From: Streptomyces sp. B21-105
GTDB lineage: Bacteria > Actinomycetota > Actinomycetes > Streptomycetales > Streptomycetaceae
DNA length: 64,000 bases
Direction of reading: 5' to 3'
Assembly (NCBI RefSeq): GCF_036898465.1
Contig: NZ_JARUMJ010000001.1
Location: 4,278,001-4,342,000, forward strand
Shown: positions 43,731 to 50,868 of the stretch, in pieces
Numbering within the stretch: position 1 is the stretch's first letter
Layout: every line of letters begins with the position of its first letter
The notes under the pieces: model-generated
Told to the model about the DNA's origin: nothing
Database searches by the model: none
What the model saw: only the letters and a program-made list of their open reading frames with translations
Translations under genes and position numbers: made by a program

Positions 43731-43880
43731 TTGCTCAGAGCCTCAGCGGCTCTCAGCATTCCGGGCATTCCGGCCCGGAAGGTCCGTCTCATCACCAGAG
43801 CGTGAGGGCTTCGGCTTGAGTACGGTCTCTCGCTTCCGTCTGCCGCTGGTGCGGCAGGGTTGCGCCACCTGCCCGCCCCG
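43731..43880 (-). ncRNA. Predicted omega/reRNA at the tnpB-side end of the IS607 element
   Basis: TnpB guides are processed from the tnpB 3' end and the element's right end. Here the last 60 bp hold the hairpin AGAGCC-TCAGC-GGCTCT (43737-43753) and a second stem near 43760-43775 (CCGGGCATTCCGGCCCGG). The element ends next to CGGTTTGGGGTCGATGG (minus strand), which would be the guide and matches the uninterrupted phosphotransferase gene. The limits are approximate, by analogy only. Confidence 0.5.
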
Positions 43881-45249
43881 CGCTCGCCTTGCGGCGGGGG
43901 CGGGTGGCGCGGGTCTTGTGGTCGGCTCCACGAGGCTTCGACACCGCCGGGGCGGTGTCCTGGTCTCCGGCCACTCCGGTACCAGTCACGCAGGCTGCCG
44001 CGAGAGCGGCGAGGTTGAGTGCGGCGTTGTCGTCCCGGTCGAGAACCAGGCCGCAGGCGTCGCATTCGTACGTCCGGACGTGCAGCGGCAGCTTGGCTTT
44101 CACCGCGCCGCACCCGGAACAGGTCTTCGAGGACGGGTACCAGCGGTCCGCGACCACCATGCGGGTGGCGTGGCGCTGGAGGGTCTTGTAGTCGAGCTGG
44201 CGGCGAATCTCCCCGAACCCGGCGTCGGCGATACGGCGGGCCAGGCGCCGGTTGCGGAGCATCCCGGCGACGTTGAGGTCCTCGACGACGACAGTGCCGT
44301 ACTCGGCCGCGACACTCGTGGTGAGCTTGTGCAGGGCGTCTTCGCGGAGGTTCGCGACGCGGTGGTGGACCTTGTTCCGCTGGGCGTTGGCCTTCTCCCA
44401 CCGCTTCGAGGGCTTCTGGCCGGTCCTGCGGTCGGGGCCCTGGCGGCGGGAGACGACACGGGACGCGCGGCGCAACTGTTTGCGCGCCTGGTCGTAGTGT
44501 CCGGGGTTCGCGACGGTGCGGATCTCGCCCGTGCTGTCGGCCGTCACCGCGAGGGTCTTCACCCCGAGATCGATGCCGACCGTCACGTCCGGGCGCGTGA
44601 CGCGCTCGAGGTCGTGCTTCACCTCTGCCTGGAAGGACACGAACCAGCGTCCGCGTTCATGCCGGACCGTCGCGGACAGGATCCGGGCCGTCCCGCCCTG
44701 GACACGGTTGAGGAGCTTGTGCGTCGGCTCGTGGACGCGGACCGTGCCCAGCCGGGGCAGCGTCACGTGCCGGCCGTCGGTGTCGACACGGATCGTGCCG
44801 GTGGTGAACCGGCAGGACGGACGAGCCTTCCGCTTCGACTTGAACCGGGGCGCGCCCACCCGCTTGCCGCGACGCTTGCCGTTCTTCGACTTCGCGTAGT
44901 TGTCGAACGCGGCCGACGCGCCTGCCAGGCCGGTGCTGTACGCCTCCTTGGAGTTCTCCTGCCACCAGGACGCGAAACGCGGGTCGGTGTACTTGGCGGT
45001 GTTGAACGCCTTCCGCAGGGCGGGCAGCGACCACGGCCGCCACTCGGTCAGGTCCTCCTCGGGGACGCCGTAGGTCTCCTCGGCCTTCCGCTGCCACCAC
45101 GAGGCGGTCACCCAGCCGACAGCCCAGTTGTACGCGGCCCGCGCGGCACCGCAGTGCGAGCGCGACGCGGCCTCCTGGGCGGCGTTCGGGTCCAGGGCGA
45201 AGCGGAACGCCTGGACCACGAACCCGGGCTGCGGCTGGAACTTCTTCAC
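43792..45249 (-). CDS. tnpB: TnpB RNA-guided nuclease of the IS607 element
   Basis: 485 residues from GTG 45249 overlapping the tnpA stop. The N-terminal helical/wedge part (VVQAFRFALDPNAAQEAAS, CGAARAAYNWAV) is followed by the RuvC core: VTVGIDLGVKTLAVTADSTG (first Asp), GTVVVEDLNVAGMLRNRRLA (Glu), zinc ribbon TCSGCGAVKAKLPLHVRTYE with CDACG, and LDRDDNAALNLA (last Asp). All three catalytic acids are present. It cleaves DNA next to the element's target motif under omega-RNA guidance and favours element retention. The Arg/Ala-rich tail of about 60 residues after the RuvC end overlaps the guide RNA region. Confidence 0.93.
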   Translation of the reverse strand: MKKFQPQPGFVVQAFRFALDPNAAQEAASRSHCGAARAAYNWAVGWVTASWWQRKAEETYGVPEEDLTEWRPWSLPALRKAFNTAKYTDPRFASWWQENSKEAYSTGLAGASAAFDNYAKSKNGKRRGKRVGAPRFKSKRKARPSCRFTTGTIRVDTDGRHVTLPRLGTVRVHEPTHKLLNRVQGGTARILSATVRHERGRWFVSFQAEVKHDLERVTRPDVTVGIDLGVKTLAVTADSTGEIRTVANPGHYDQARKQLRRASRVVSRRQGPDRRTGQKPSKRWEKANAQRNKVHHRVANLREDALHKLTTSVAAEYGTVVVEDLNVAGMLRNRRLARRIADAGFGEIRRQLDYKTLQRHATRMVVADRWYPSSKTCSGCGAVKAKLPLHVRTYECDACGLVLDRDDNAALNLAALAAACVTGTGVAGDQDTAPAVSKPRGADHKTRATRPRRKASAGRAGGATLPHQRQTEARDRTQAEALTLW

Positions 45250-45821
45250 TCGGCGGCCTCGCCGGTCGCTACGGCCACCGCGCGGGCGGCCCGGTTCTTC
45301 GCAGCCCGCCGCCCGTACAAGCGCGCACACATCGACGTCAGTACCTCGGTGATGTCCCGCACCAGGTCATCGGCGGTCTCGGCGGGGTCGAGGACGACCA
45401 GCCGCCGCCCGGACGCCGATAGCACGGCCTCCAGGTGCTCGACGCCGAACCGGGCCAGCCGGTCGCGGTGCTCCACCACGATCACCGCCGCTTGCGGGTC
45501 GGACAGCAGCCGGTGCAGCTTGCGGCGCCGCCCGTTCAGCCCCGAGCCGACCTCGGTCACGACCTGCGCAACCGGCAGGCCGAGCCCGGTAGCTCCTTGG
45601 ACCACGCGGGCGACCTGCCGGTCAAGGTCCGGCTTCTGGTCCGCCGATGAGACCCGGCAGTACGCCACGACCCGGCCGGATGCCTCCGAGGCGGGCTCGT
45701 CGACCAGCCACGTCCCGGATGGCGTCTGGCGCACAGGGACCGGCATACGGCCCTCTTTCGCCCACGCCCACGCGGTCTGGTAGTGCACGCCGTTGCGTGC
45801 CGCCCACTCGGAAAGCTTCAC
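45246..45821 (-). CDS. tnpA: IS607-family serine recombinase (TnpA)
   Basis: 191 residues from GTG 45821: MerR-like HTH (MKLSEWAARNGVHYQTAWAW, AKEGRMPVPVRQTPSGTWLV) then a resolvase domain with the catalytic Ser in VVAYCRVSSADQKPDLDRQV, followed by GLNGRRRKLHRLLSD and VIVVEHRDRLARFGVEHLEA (conserved Arg pair). HTH before the catalytic domain is the IS607 order. It moves the element through a circular intermediate. Confidence 0.94.
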   Translation of the reverse strand: MKLSEWAARNGVHYQTAWAWAKEGRMPVPVRQTPSGTWLVDEPASEASGRVVAYCRVSSADQKPDLDRQVARVVQGATGLGLPVAQVVTEVGSGLNGRRRKLHRLLSDPQAAVIVVEHRDRLARFGVEHLEAVLSASGRRLVVLDPAETADDLVRDITEVLTSMCARLYGRRAAKNRAARAVAVATGEAAE

Positions 45822-46081
45822 ACGATCAAGATAGCAGATGAGAAACACTGAGGTTTACTGATGAACCACGCAGCAGTTGTCAGCCCCTCGCCGGCGACCC
45901 CGGTTTCGAACTCCTGCCGGCCATCGCCAACCACTACGACCCGGCGGACGTGCACTGGCGCTTCGACGCACTGACCGCCACCCTCGGCCTCGACCGCGAA
46001 CGAGCCCGCGCCTGGACCCTCGCCCGCGTCCTCCAGCACTGCCTCTGGGAGATCGAGGACGGCCGCCCGTTATGTTCTTCG

Positions 46082-46326
46082 CGGTCCTGCAAGAGGGCCG
46101 CTGGCCTCCGGGCCCGGCATGACTGTGTCCCCCTGTCGAAGGCATGACCTGGGGGGTGGTGTCACCGGGCTCGGGAGGTGCCGTCGGAGACGCTGATGAG
46201 AGGTCCGGCCACCGCCCGGTCCGGCGCAACGCCGGACAGTCGCGGGCGGCAGGTCTGCATAACGTGGATGCGCGCGTACGACACCACCGCCGAGGCCGGC
46301 ACGTACAACTCCCCTGGAAGGGCGCG
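46082..46326 (+). ncRNA. Candidate bridge RNA region of the IS110 element
   Basis: The 245-bp non-coding left end lies where bridge RNAs of IS110-group elements are coded, downstream of the promoter that would form at the circle junction. It holds a perfect 8-bp hairpin, GTCCGGCG-CAA-CGCCGGAC (46219-46237), and CGGGCGGC (46243-46250), which is complementary to GCCGCCCG of the left target flank (46062-46069). In DNA this GC-rich, an 8-nt match can be chance. Exact limits are unknown. Confidence 0.45.
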
Positions 46327-47544
46327 ATGTTCGACACCGAAGACGTTGGCGTGTTCCTCGGCCTGGACGTCGGCAAGAGCTCACATCACGGCCACGGGCT
46401 GACTCCGGCCGGCAAGAAGGTCTTCGACAAGCAGCTGCCCAACAGCGAGCCGAAACTGCGGGCGGTGTTCGACAAACTGGCCGCGAAGTTCGGCACCGTC
46501 CTGGTGATCGTGGACCAGCCCGCATCCATCGGAGCCCTCCCGCTCACGGTCGCCCGGGACACGGGCTGCCAGGTCGCCTACCTGCCCGGACTCGCGATGC
46601 GGCGGATCGCCGACCTGTATCCGGGCGAGGCCAAGACCGACGCGAAGGACGCCACGGTCATCGCGGATGCGGCCCGCACCATGCCGCACACCCTGCGCTC
46701 GCTGGAACTCACCGACGAGATCACCGCCGAACTGACCGTGCTCGTCGGCTTCGACCAGGACCTCGCGGCCGAGGCCACCCGCACGTCCAACCGGATACGC
46801 GGCCTGCTCACCCAGTTCCACCCGTCGCTGGAGCGCGTTCTGGGCCCCCGCCTCGACCACCAGGCCGTCACCTGGCTGCTGGAGCGCTACGGCTCCCCCG
46901 CCGCACTGCGAAAGGCCGGCCGCCGCAGGCTCGTCGAGCTCATCCGGCCCAAAGCCCCGCGCATGGCCCAGCGGCTGATCGACGATGTCTTCGAGGCGTT
47001 GGACGAGCAGACCGTCGTGGTCCCGGGGACCGGCACCCTCGACATCGTCGTGCCCTCCCTGGCCCGCTCGCTCGCCGCTGTCCACGAACAGCGCCGGGCC
47101 CTGGAAGCCCAGATCAACGCCCTGCTGGAGGCCCACCCTCTTTCCCCGGTCCTGACGTCGATGCCCGGCGTCGGCGTCAGGACCGCCGCCGTCCTGCTGG
47201 TCACCGTCGGCGACGGCACCAGCTTCCCCACCGCCGCCCACCTGGCCTCCTACGCCGGACTCGCCCCGACCACAAAGTCCTCGGGGACCTCGATCCACGG
47301 CGAACACGCACCCCGAGGCGGCAACCGCCAGCTCAAACGCGCCATGTTCCTCTCCGCCTTCGCCTGCATGAACGCCGATCCCGCCTCCCGCGCCTACTAC
47401 GACAAGCAACGAACCCGCGGCAAAACCCACACCCAAGCCCTCCTCCGCCTCGCCCGCCAACGCATCAGCGTCCTGTTCGCCATGCTCCGAGACGGCACCT
47501 TCTACGAAGCCCGCACACCCGCGGACGTCGAGCTCGCCGCATGA
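46327..47544 (+). CDS. IS110-family DEDD recombinase
   Basis: 405 residues from ATG 46327 behind GGAAGGGCG. RuvC-like DEDD domain: VGVFLGLDVGKSSHHGHGLT (first Asp), VLVIVDQPASIGALPLTVAR, and GEAKTDAKDATVIADAARTM (last acidic pair). A coiled-coil follows, then the Tnp/transposase_20 domain LTSMPGVGVRTAAVLLVTVG, LASYAGLAPTTKSSGTSIHG and RGGNRQLKRAMFLSAFACMN with the conserved Ser region. It catalyses RNA-bridged excision and insertion in known relatives. Full-length and uninterrupted. Confidence 0.94.
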   Translation: MFDTEDVGVFLGLDVGKSSHHGHGLTPAGKKVFDKQLPNSEPKLRAVFDKLAAKFGTVLVIVDQPASIGALPLTVARDTGCQVAYLPGLAMRRIADLYPGEAKTDAKDATVIADAARTMPHTLRSLELTDEITAELTVLVGFDQDLAAEATRTSNRIRGLLTQFHPSLERVLGPRLDHQAVTWLLERYGSPAALRKAGRRRLVELIRPKAPRMAQRLIDDVFEALDEQTVVVPGTGTLDIVVPSLARSLAAVHEQRRALEAQINALLEAHPLSPVLTSMPGVGVRTAAVLLVTVGDGTSFPTAAHLASYAGLAPTTKSSGTSIHGEHAPRGGNRQLKRAMFLSAFACMNADPASRAYYDKQRTRGKTHTQALLRLARQRISVLFAMLRDGTFYEARTPADVELAA

Positions 47545-47682
47545 CCCCAGCAAGACCGAATCACCCCAAACCCGACAAGGGTGCTTTGACGAAGAACATA
47601 GAGGCACCCCCCGGAGCCGAGCAGGCTGGAAACCGCCCGCCTCCTGCGCGGCTGACAGCAACGCCGGACAGGCGAGAGACGC

Positions 47683-47720
47683 AAAAAAGCCCAGGCCAGA
47701 GACATCCTGACCTGGGCTTT
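47683..47720 (-). terminator. Terminator downstream of tRNA-Thr
   Basis: On the minus strand AAAGCCCAGG pairs with CCTGGGCTTT and is followed by a T run, about 8 bp after the tRNA 3' end. Confidence 0.88.
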
Positions 47721-47727
47721 CCCTTGA

Positions 47728-47802
47728 GCCCCCTGTCGGATTCGAACCGACGACCTGCTCATTACAAGTGAGCCGCTCTGGGCCGGACTGAGCTAAGGAG
47801 GC
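47728..47802 (-). tRNA. tRNA-Thr (anticodon TGT)
   Basis: 75 nt on the minus strand. The acceptor arm GCCTCCT pairs with AGGGGGC. The anticodon arm GCTCA-CTTGTAA-TGAGC gives anticodon TGT, read as Thr. The T arm GTCGG-TTCGAAT-CCGAC is canonical. CCA is not encoded. It lies between the IS110-split gene and a decayed tnpB, a typical landing place for mobile DNA. Confidence 0.95.
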
Positions 47803-48003
47803 ACTGCGCGTGACGACACCGCACGCGAAGGCGGCTCCACTGTACACAGCCCCCGTTTCTGAAGGCCACGAACTTCTCCCCTCCAACCCGCTGAGAACTG
47901 TGCGTAACCATCCGTGCACCCGTTCGTTGATCGGTCTGACGTGCTGTTCCGAAGATCGGATCGCCAAGGAGGGATCCATGGGGAGGACCGCGAAGAGGCG
48001 GAG

Positions 48004-48658
48004 ATGACGCGGATGGCGGAGAAGCCGACGCCGGAAGCGGTGAAGGGGGACGAGGCCGAGCGCATCAAGCGCGAGATGCTCGGCGTCGGCGACCGCCGCA
48101 AGCACCACACGCGCAAGGCGACGCGTCTGCAGCCCCACACCGGGGCCCCCGACACCCGTCACCGCGTCTACCGGTTCCGCTTCTACCCGGCCGAGGAGCA
48201 GGCCGAAGAACCGGGCGAAGGTCCGGCAGAGGATCGCGCGCCTGTATGCGCTGATCTCGGATGTGCGCAGGGACATGCTGGATCAGCTGACCACCCGCCT
48301 CGTGCGCGAGAACCAAGTGCTCGTGGTGGAGGACCTGTCCGTCGCGTCCCTGTCGCGGCTGCGGGGCGGCAAGGGTCGGCGGCGGAAGTCGAGGCTGAAC
48401 GAGGCGATCCTCGACGCGAGTTGGGGTGAGTTGTTGCGGCAGCTGCGGTACAAGTGCGAGTGGTACGGGCGGGAGCTGGTGGTGGTGGACCGCTTCTTCC
48501 CGTCGACCCGTCGCTGCTCGGCCTGTCATGCCGTGGGCGAGCGGCTGGACGTCTCGGTGCGGCGGTGGACGTGTTCCGGGTGCGGGGCGGTCCACGACCG
48601 GGATGTGAACGCGGCGGTGAACCTTCGGGACGAGGGGCTGCGGTTGCTGGCCGCGTAG
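48004..48658 (+). pseudogene. Decayed tnpB with internal deletion and frameshift
   Basis: A first frame from ATG 48004 reads MTRMAEKPTPEAVKGDEAER to HRVYRFRFYPAEEQA, the TnpB beginning. At about 48208 the sequence jumps, in another frame, to KNRAKVRQRIARLYALISDV, the middle of TnpB, and goes on with LVVEDLSVASLSRLRGGKGR, CSACHAVGERLDVSVRRWTC, SGCGAVHDRDVNAAVNLRDE. About 200 codons, including the first catalytic Asp, are gone. The Glu, zinc Cys and last Asp remain. No tnpA is present. It differs from the IS607 tnpB nearby and is a separate, older element. Confidence 0.85.
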
Positions 48659-48979
48659 GCGCGGCCGGAGCCCCCGATGCGGTACGGACCGACGGGCCGT
48701 CGGCCGGAAAGCCTGTGGAGCCCGTGTAAGACCGGTCAGGCGCAGCTCACAGGGCTGTGTGTGGCCGGCGGCGGGCGGTGAAGCAGGAATCAAGGTCAAA
48801 AGTGCGGTGCTCTGCCTCGGTCGAGAATTTCCGCGAAGTTCACATGCCTTCGGGTACTGACAGATCCGGCGAACGCGGGGTAGCGTCCTGACCCAGTTCG
48901 CTCATGTGGACTACACCAACCACCTTCCTACAACGGATCGTCCGGCACGTTCCTGCCGGTAGAAGGGGGCCTCAGAGCC
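48659..48979. other. 321-bp stretch between tnpB remnant and msiK
   Basis: The first 180 bp look like the right end and guide-RNA region of the decayed tnpB element (structured GC-rich DNA, then AGCAGGAATCAAGG near 48783). The rest is the msiK promoter region, less GC-rich, with a DasR-like 12-mer at 48907-48918. No gene is supported. Confidence 0.55.
48907..48918. promoter_or_regulatory. DasR-like site upstream of msiK
   Basis: TGGACTACACCA matches the DasR core at 10 of 12 positions and the nagK site (TGGACTAGACCT) at 10 of 12. It lies 62 bp before the msiK start. Control of msiK by amino-sugar supply would fit because MsiK energises the chitobiose/GlcNAc importers. Confidence 0.5.
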
Positions 48980-50065
48980 ATGGCCACTGTTACGTTCGAC
49001 AAGGCGACCCGGATTTACCCGGGCTCCACGAAGCCCGCCGTCGACGCGCTCGAGATCGACATCGCGGACGGCGAGTTCCTCGTCCTGGTCGGCCCGTCCG
49101 GCTGCGGTAAGTCCACCTCGCTCCGCATGCTCGCGGGGCTCGAGGACGTCAACGGCGGTGCGATCCGCATCGGTGACCGTGACGTGACTCACCTGCCGCC
49201 GAAGGACCGGGACATCGCGATGGTGTTCCAGAACTACGCGCTGTACCCGCACATGTCGGTCGCCGACAACATGGGCTTCGCGCTGAAGATCGCCGGCGTG
49301 AACAAGGCGGAGATCCGGCAGAAGGTCGAGGAGGCGGCGAAGATCCTCGACCTGACCGACTACCTGGACCGCAAGCCGAAGGCGCTTTCCGGTGGTCAGC
49401 GTCAGCGTGTGGCGATGGGCCGTGCCATCGTGCGTGAGCCGCAGGTGTTCCTCATGGACGAGCCGCTGTCGAACCTGGACGCCAAGCTCCGTGTGTCGAC
49501 GCGTACGCAGATCGCGTCGCTGCAGCGTCGTCTCGGCATCACCACCGTGTACGTCACCCACGACCAGGTCGAGGCGCTGACGATGGGTGACCGGGTGGCG
49601 GTGCTGAAGGACGGTCTGCTGCAGCAGGTCGACACCCCGCGCAACATGTACGACAGGCCCGCGAACCTGTTCGTGGCCGGCTTCATCGGTTCGCCGGCGA
49701 TGAACCTCGTCGAGGTGCCGATCACCGACGGTGGTGTGAAGTTCGGCAACTCGGTGGTGCCGGTGCAGCGTGACGCGCTCGCTGCCGCCACCGACAAGAC
49801 GGTCACGGTGGGTGTCCGTCCCGAGCACTTCGACGTGGCCACCGGTGTGGAGAAGGGTCTCGCGGTCACGGTGAACGTGGTCGAGGAGCTCGGCTCGGAC
49901 GCCTTCGTCTACGGCAGCGCCAAGGTCGGCGACGAGACGAAGGACCTCGTGGTGCGTGTCGGTGGCCGTGACGTCCCGGAGAAGGGCAGCACGCTGCACG
50001 TCGTGCCGCGTGCGGGCGAGACCCACGTGTTCTCGACGTCGACGGGTGCCCGCCTGTCGGACTGA
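48980..50065 (+). CDS. msiK: Multiple sugar importer ATPase MsiK
   Basis: 361 residues. ABC domain: Walker A LVGPSGCGKSTSLRMLAGLE, Q-loop MVFQNYALYPHMSVADNMGF, signature ALSGGQRQRVAMGRAIVREP, Walker B VFLMDEPLSNLDAKLR, switch His in YVTHDQVEALTMGD. The C-terminal regulatory/TOBE part (about 240-361) includes FIGSPAMNLVEVPI and VGVRPEHFDV. MalK/UgpC type. In Streptomyces, MsiK alone serves many sugar importers lacking their own ATPase, including chitobiose, cellobiose and maltose. Monocistronic with a strong terminator. Confidence 0.97.
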   Translation: MATVTFDKATRIYPGSTKPAVDALEIDIADGEFLVLVGPSGCGKSTSLRMLAGLEDVNGGAIRIGDRDVTHLPPKDRDIAMVFQNYALYPHMSVADNMGFALKIAGVNKAEIRQKVEEAAKILDLTDYLDRKPKALSGGQRQRVAMGRAIVREPQVFLMDEPLSNLDAKLRVSTRTQIASLQRRLGITTVYVTHDQVEALTMGDRVAVLKDGLLQQVDTPRNMYDRPANLFVAGFIGSPAMNLVEVPITDGGVKFGNSVVPVQRDALAAATDKTVTVGVRPEHFDVATGVEKGLAVTVNVVEELGSDAFVYGSAKVGDETKDLVVRVGGRDVPEKGSTLHVVPRAGETHVFSTSTGARLSD

Positions 50066-50125
50066 CCGGAGCGACGACGGTGGATGTGCGCCTGATTAAA
50101 CTCGGGTGATTCACCCTGGTTGGTG

Positions 50126-50160
50126 AAAAAGGCCTCGCAGCCTGCTGCGGGGCCTTTTTT
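50126..50160 (+). terminator. Terminator of msiK
   Basis: AAAAAGGCCTCGCAG ... CTGCGGGGCCTTTTTT forms a classical GC-rich hairpin with a T tail. A second small hairpin TTCACC/GGTGAA stands just before it. Confidence 0.95.
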
Positions 50161-50299
50161 CGGTGTGTGCGGAATCCCCGGCACAGCGGACATTTCGGCG
50201 TGCGATCGTCAACGCCTTACCCGAAAAGGAGCACAGCTCCATCCCCCGTTCGGGTGACGCATTGTCGCTGGCTCATTACTGCACGCTACCCTCTCACGC

Positions 50300-50770
50300 G
50301 TGAAGCACTCCGCGAACCACTCCACCACCCAGCGCTCGCGCAGCGGCCGGGGCGGCCCAGCCCGCCGGATCGGCCGCTCGCTCGCGCTCGTCCTGCCCGT
50401 CGTCATGGTGCTCTCCGGGACCCTTGCGGTCACCCGGGTCAACTGGTCGGGGAGCCCCTCGGATTCGGTGCTCACCGCCTCCGACGTCTCCGCCGCGCAC
50501 CAGTCCTCGCGGAAGGCCGCCCAGGCCCCGCAGGACGTGTTGCGCGACCAGTTGCTGTCCGAGCTCCAGGAGAAGGATCCGGGCGTCGCCCTGACCCATC
50601 TCCAGGCTGCTGTGAACGGCAAGCCGTCGTTGGCGCGGCACTGTTCGTCCATCGCTCGCGCGCTGGGCCGCGCGGCGGTCCGTATGTACGGTCCGTCGCG
50701 GGCGCAGTCGTACTCCCGCCCGGTATGTGACACGGCGTTCGCGTCGGGCGTCCTGGCGGCGCGCGGCTGA
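50300..50770 (+). CDS. Small secreted or membrane-anchored protein of unknown function
   Basis: 156 residues from GTG 50300. Arg-rich start, then one hydrophobic helix (IGRSLALVLPVVMVLSGTLA) about 24-45, then a helical outside domain (VLRDQLLSELQEKDPGVALT, HLQAAVNGKPSLARHCSSIA, RALGRAAVRMYGPSRAQSYS) with two Cys. It sits between msiK and the nucleotidyltransferase gene, as I recall for S. coelicolor. No function known. Confidence 0.75.
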   Translation: MKHSANHSTTQRSRSGRGGPARRIGRSLALVLPVVMVLSGTLAVTRVNWSGSPSDSVLTASDVSAAHQSSRKAAQAPQDVLRDQLLSELQEKDPGVALTHLQAAVNGKPSLARHCSSIARALGRAAVRMYGPSRAQSYSRPVCDTAFASGVLAARG

Positions 50771-50799
50771 GGGCCACGGGCCCGGTGCCCGTTTTGGAC

Positions 50800-50833
50800 C
50801 GTGCGGCTCCCCTCCCGCCGGGGGAGCCGCACG
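50800..50833 (+). terminator. Hairpin terminator after the small secreted protein gene
   Basis: A 13-bp perfect stem CGTGCGGCTCCCC (50800-50812) with GGGGAGCCGCACG (50821-50833), 30 bp after the stop. Confidence 0.85.
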
Positions 50834-50868
50834 CCTGCCTGCGCACGGGCGGCACGTACAGTGCGGTC

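Larger units (their letters stand above)
43731..45886 (-). mobile_element. IS607-family insertion sequence (tnpA serine recombinase plus tnpB)
   Basis: About 2.16 kb inserted in the phosphotransferase gene between its codons for KP and LAG. The ends were inferred by rejoining the broken gene and are uncertain by a few bases. Minus-strand order is tnpA (45821-45246) then tnpB (45249-43792), overlapping GTGA. No target duplication or terminal inverted repeat is evident, as expected for IS607. A GG dinucleotide can be drawn at both junctions on the minus strand, the core that IS607 recombinases are thought to use. All catalytic residues look intact, so it may be active. Confidence 0.88.
46070..47607 (+). 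mobile_element. IS110-family insertion sequence with subterminal inverted repeats
   Basis: About 1.54 kb inserted in the 3' end of the phosphotransferase gene; limits inferred from in-frame rejoining at 46069 and 47608. An 11-bp inverted repeat lies near the ends: TATGTTCTTCG (46071-46081) and CGAAGAACATA (47590-47600). One long recombinase gene lies inside, with 257 bp of non-coding left end and about 63 bp of right end. When circularised, TTGACG (47586-47591) would stand 17 bp from TATGTT (46071-46076), a complete promoter across the junction. Confidence 0.85.
43083..47655 (+). pseudogene. Aminoglycoside/hydroxyurea-type phosphotransferase gene split by two insertion sequences
   Basis: Three pieces join in frame. 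43083-43730 (GTG start, MIDIPAALAAEQVKYNGPAG through LLHWDLHYENVLAADRAPWL to AIDPKP) holds the kinase fold and the catalytic HWDLHYEN. 45887-46069 continues LAGDPGFELLPAIANHYDPA to ALTATLGLDRERARAW and EIEDGRP. About 47608-47655 ends PEPSRLETARLLRG-stop. Rejoined length is about 290 residues, normal for the family. The IS607 element fills the first gap and the IS110 element the second. The first piece alone would end with 25 foreign residues at 43805 and lack the DPG metal/nucleotide segment, so it should be inactive. Confidence 0.9.

Noticed and set aside
43790..45800. Plus-strand open frame opposite the IS607 element
   Set aside because: It is the shadow of tnpB and tnpA; the minus-strand proteins have clear catalytic motifs.
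46144..46326. N-terminal extension of the IS110 recombinase
   Set aside because: The family starts near FLGLDVGK. The extension is low-quality sequence over the likely bridge RNA region, and ATG 46327 has a good ribosome site.
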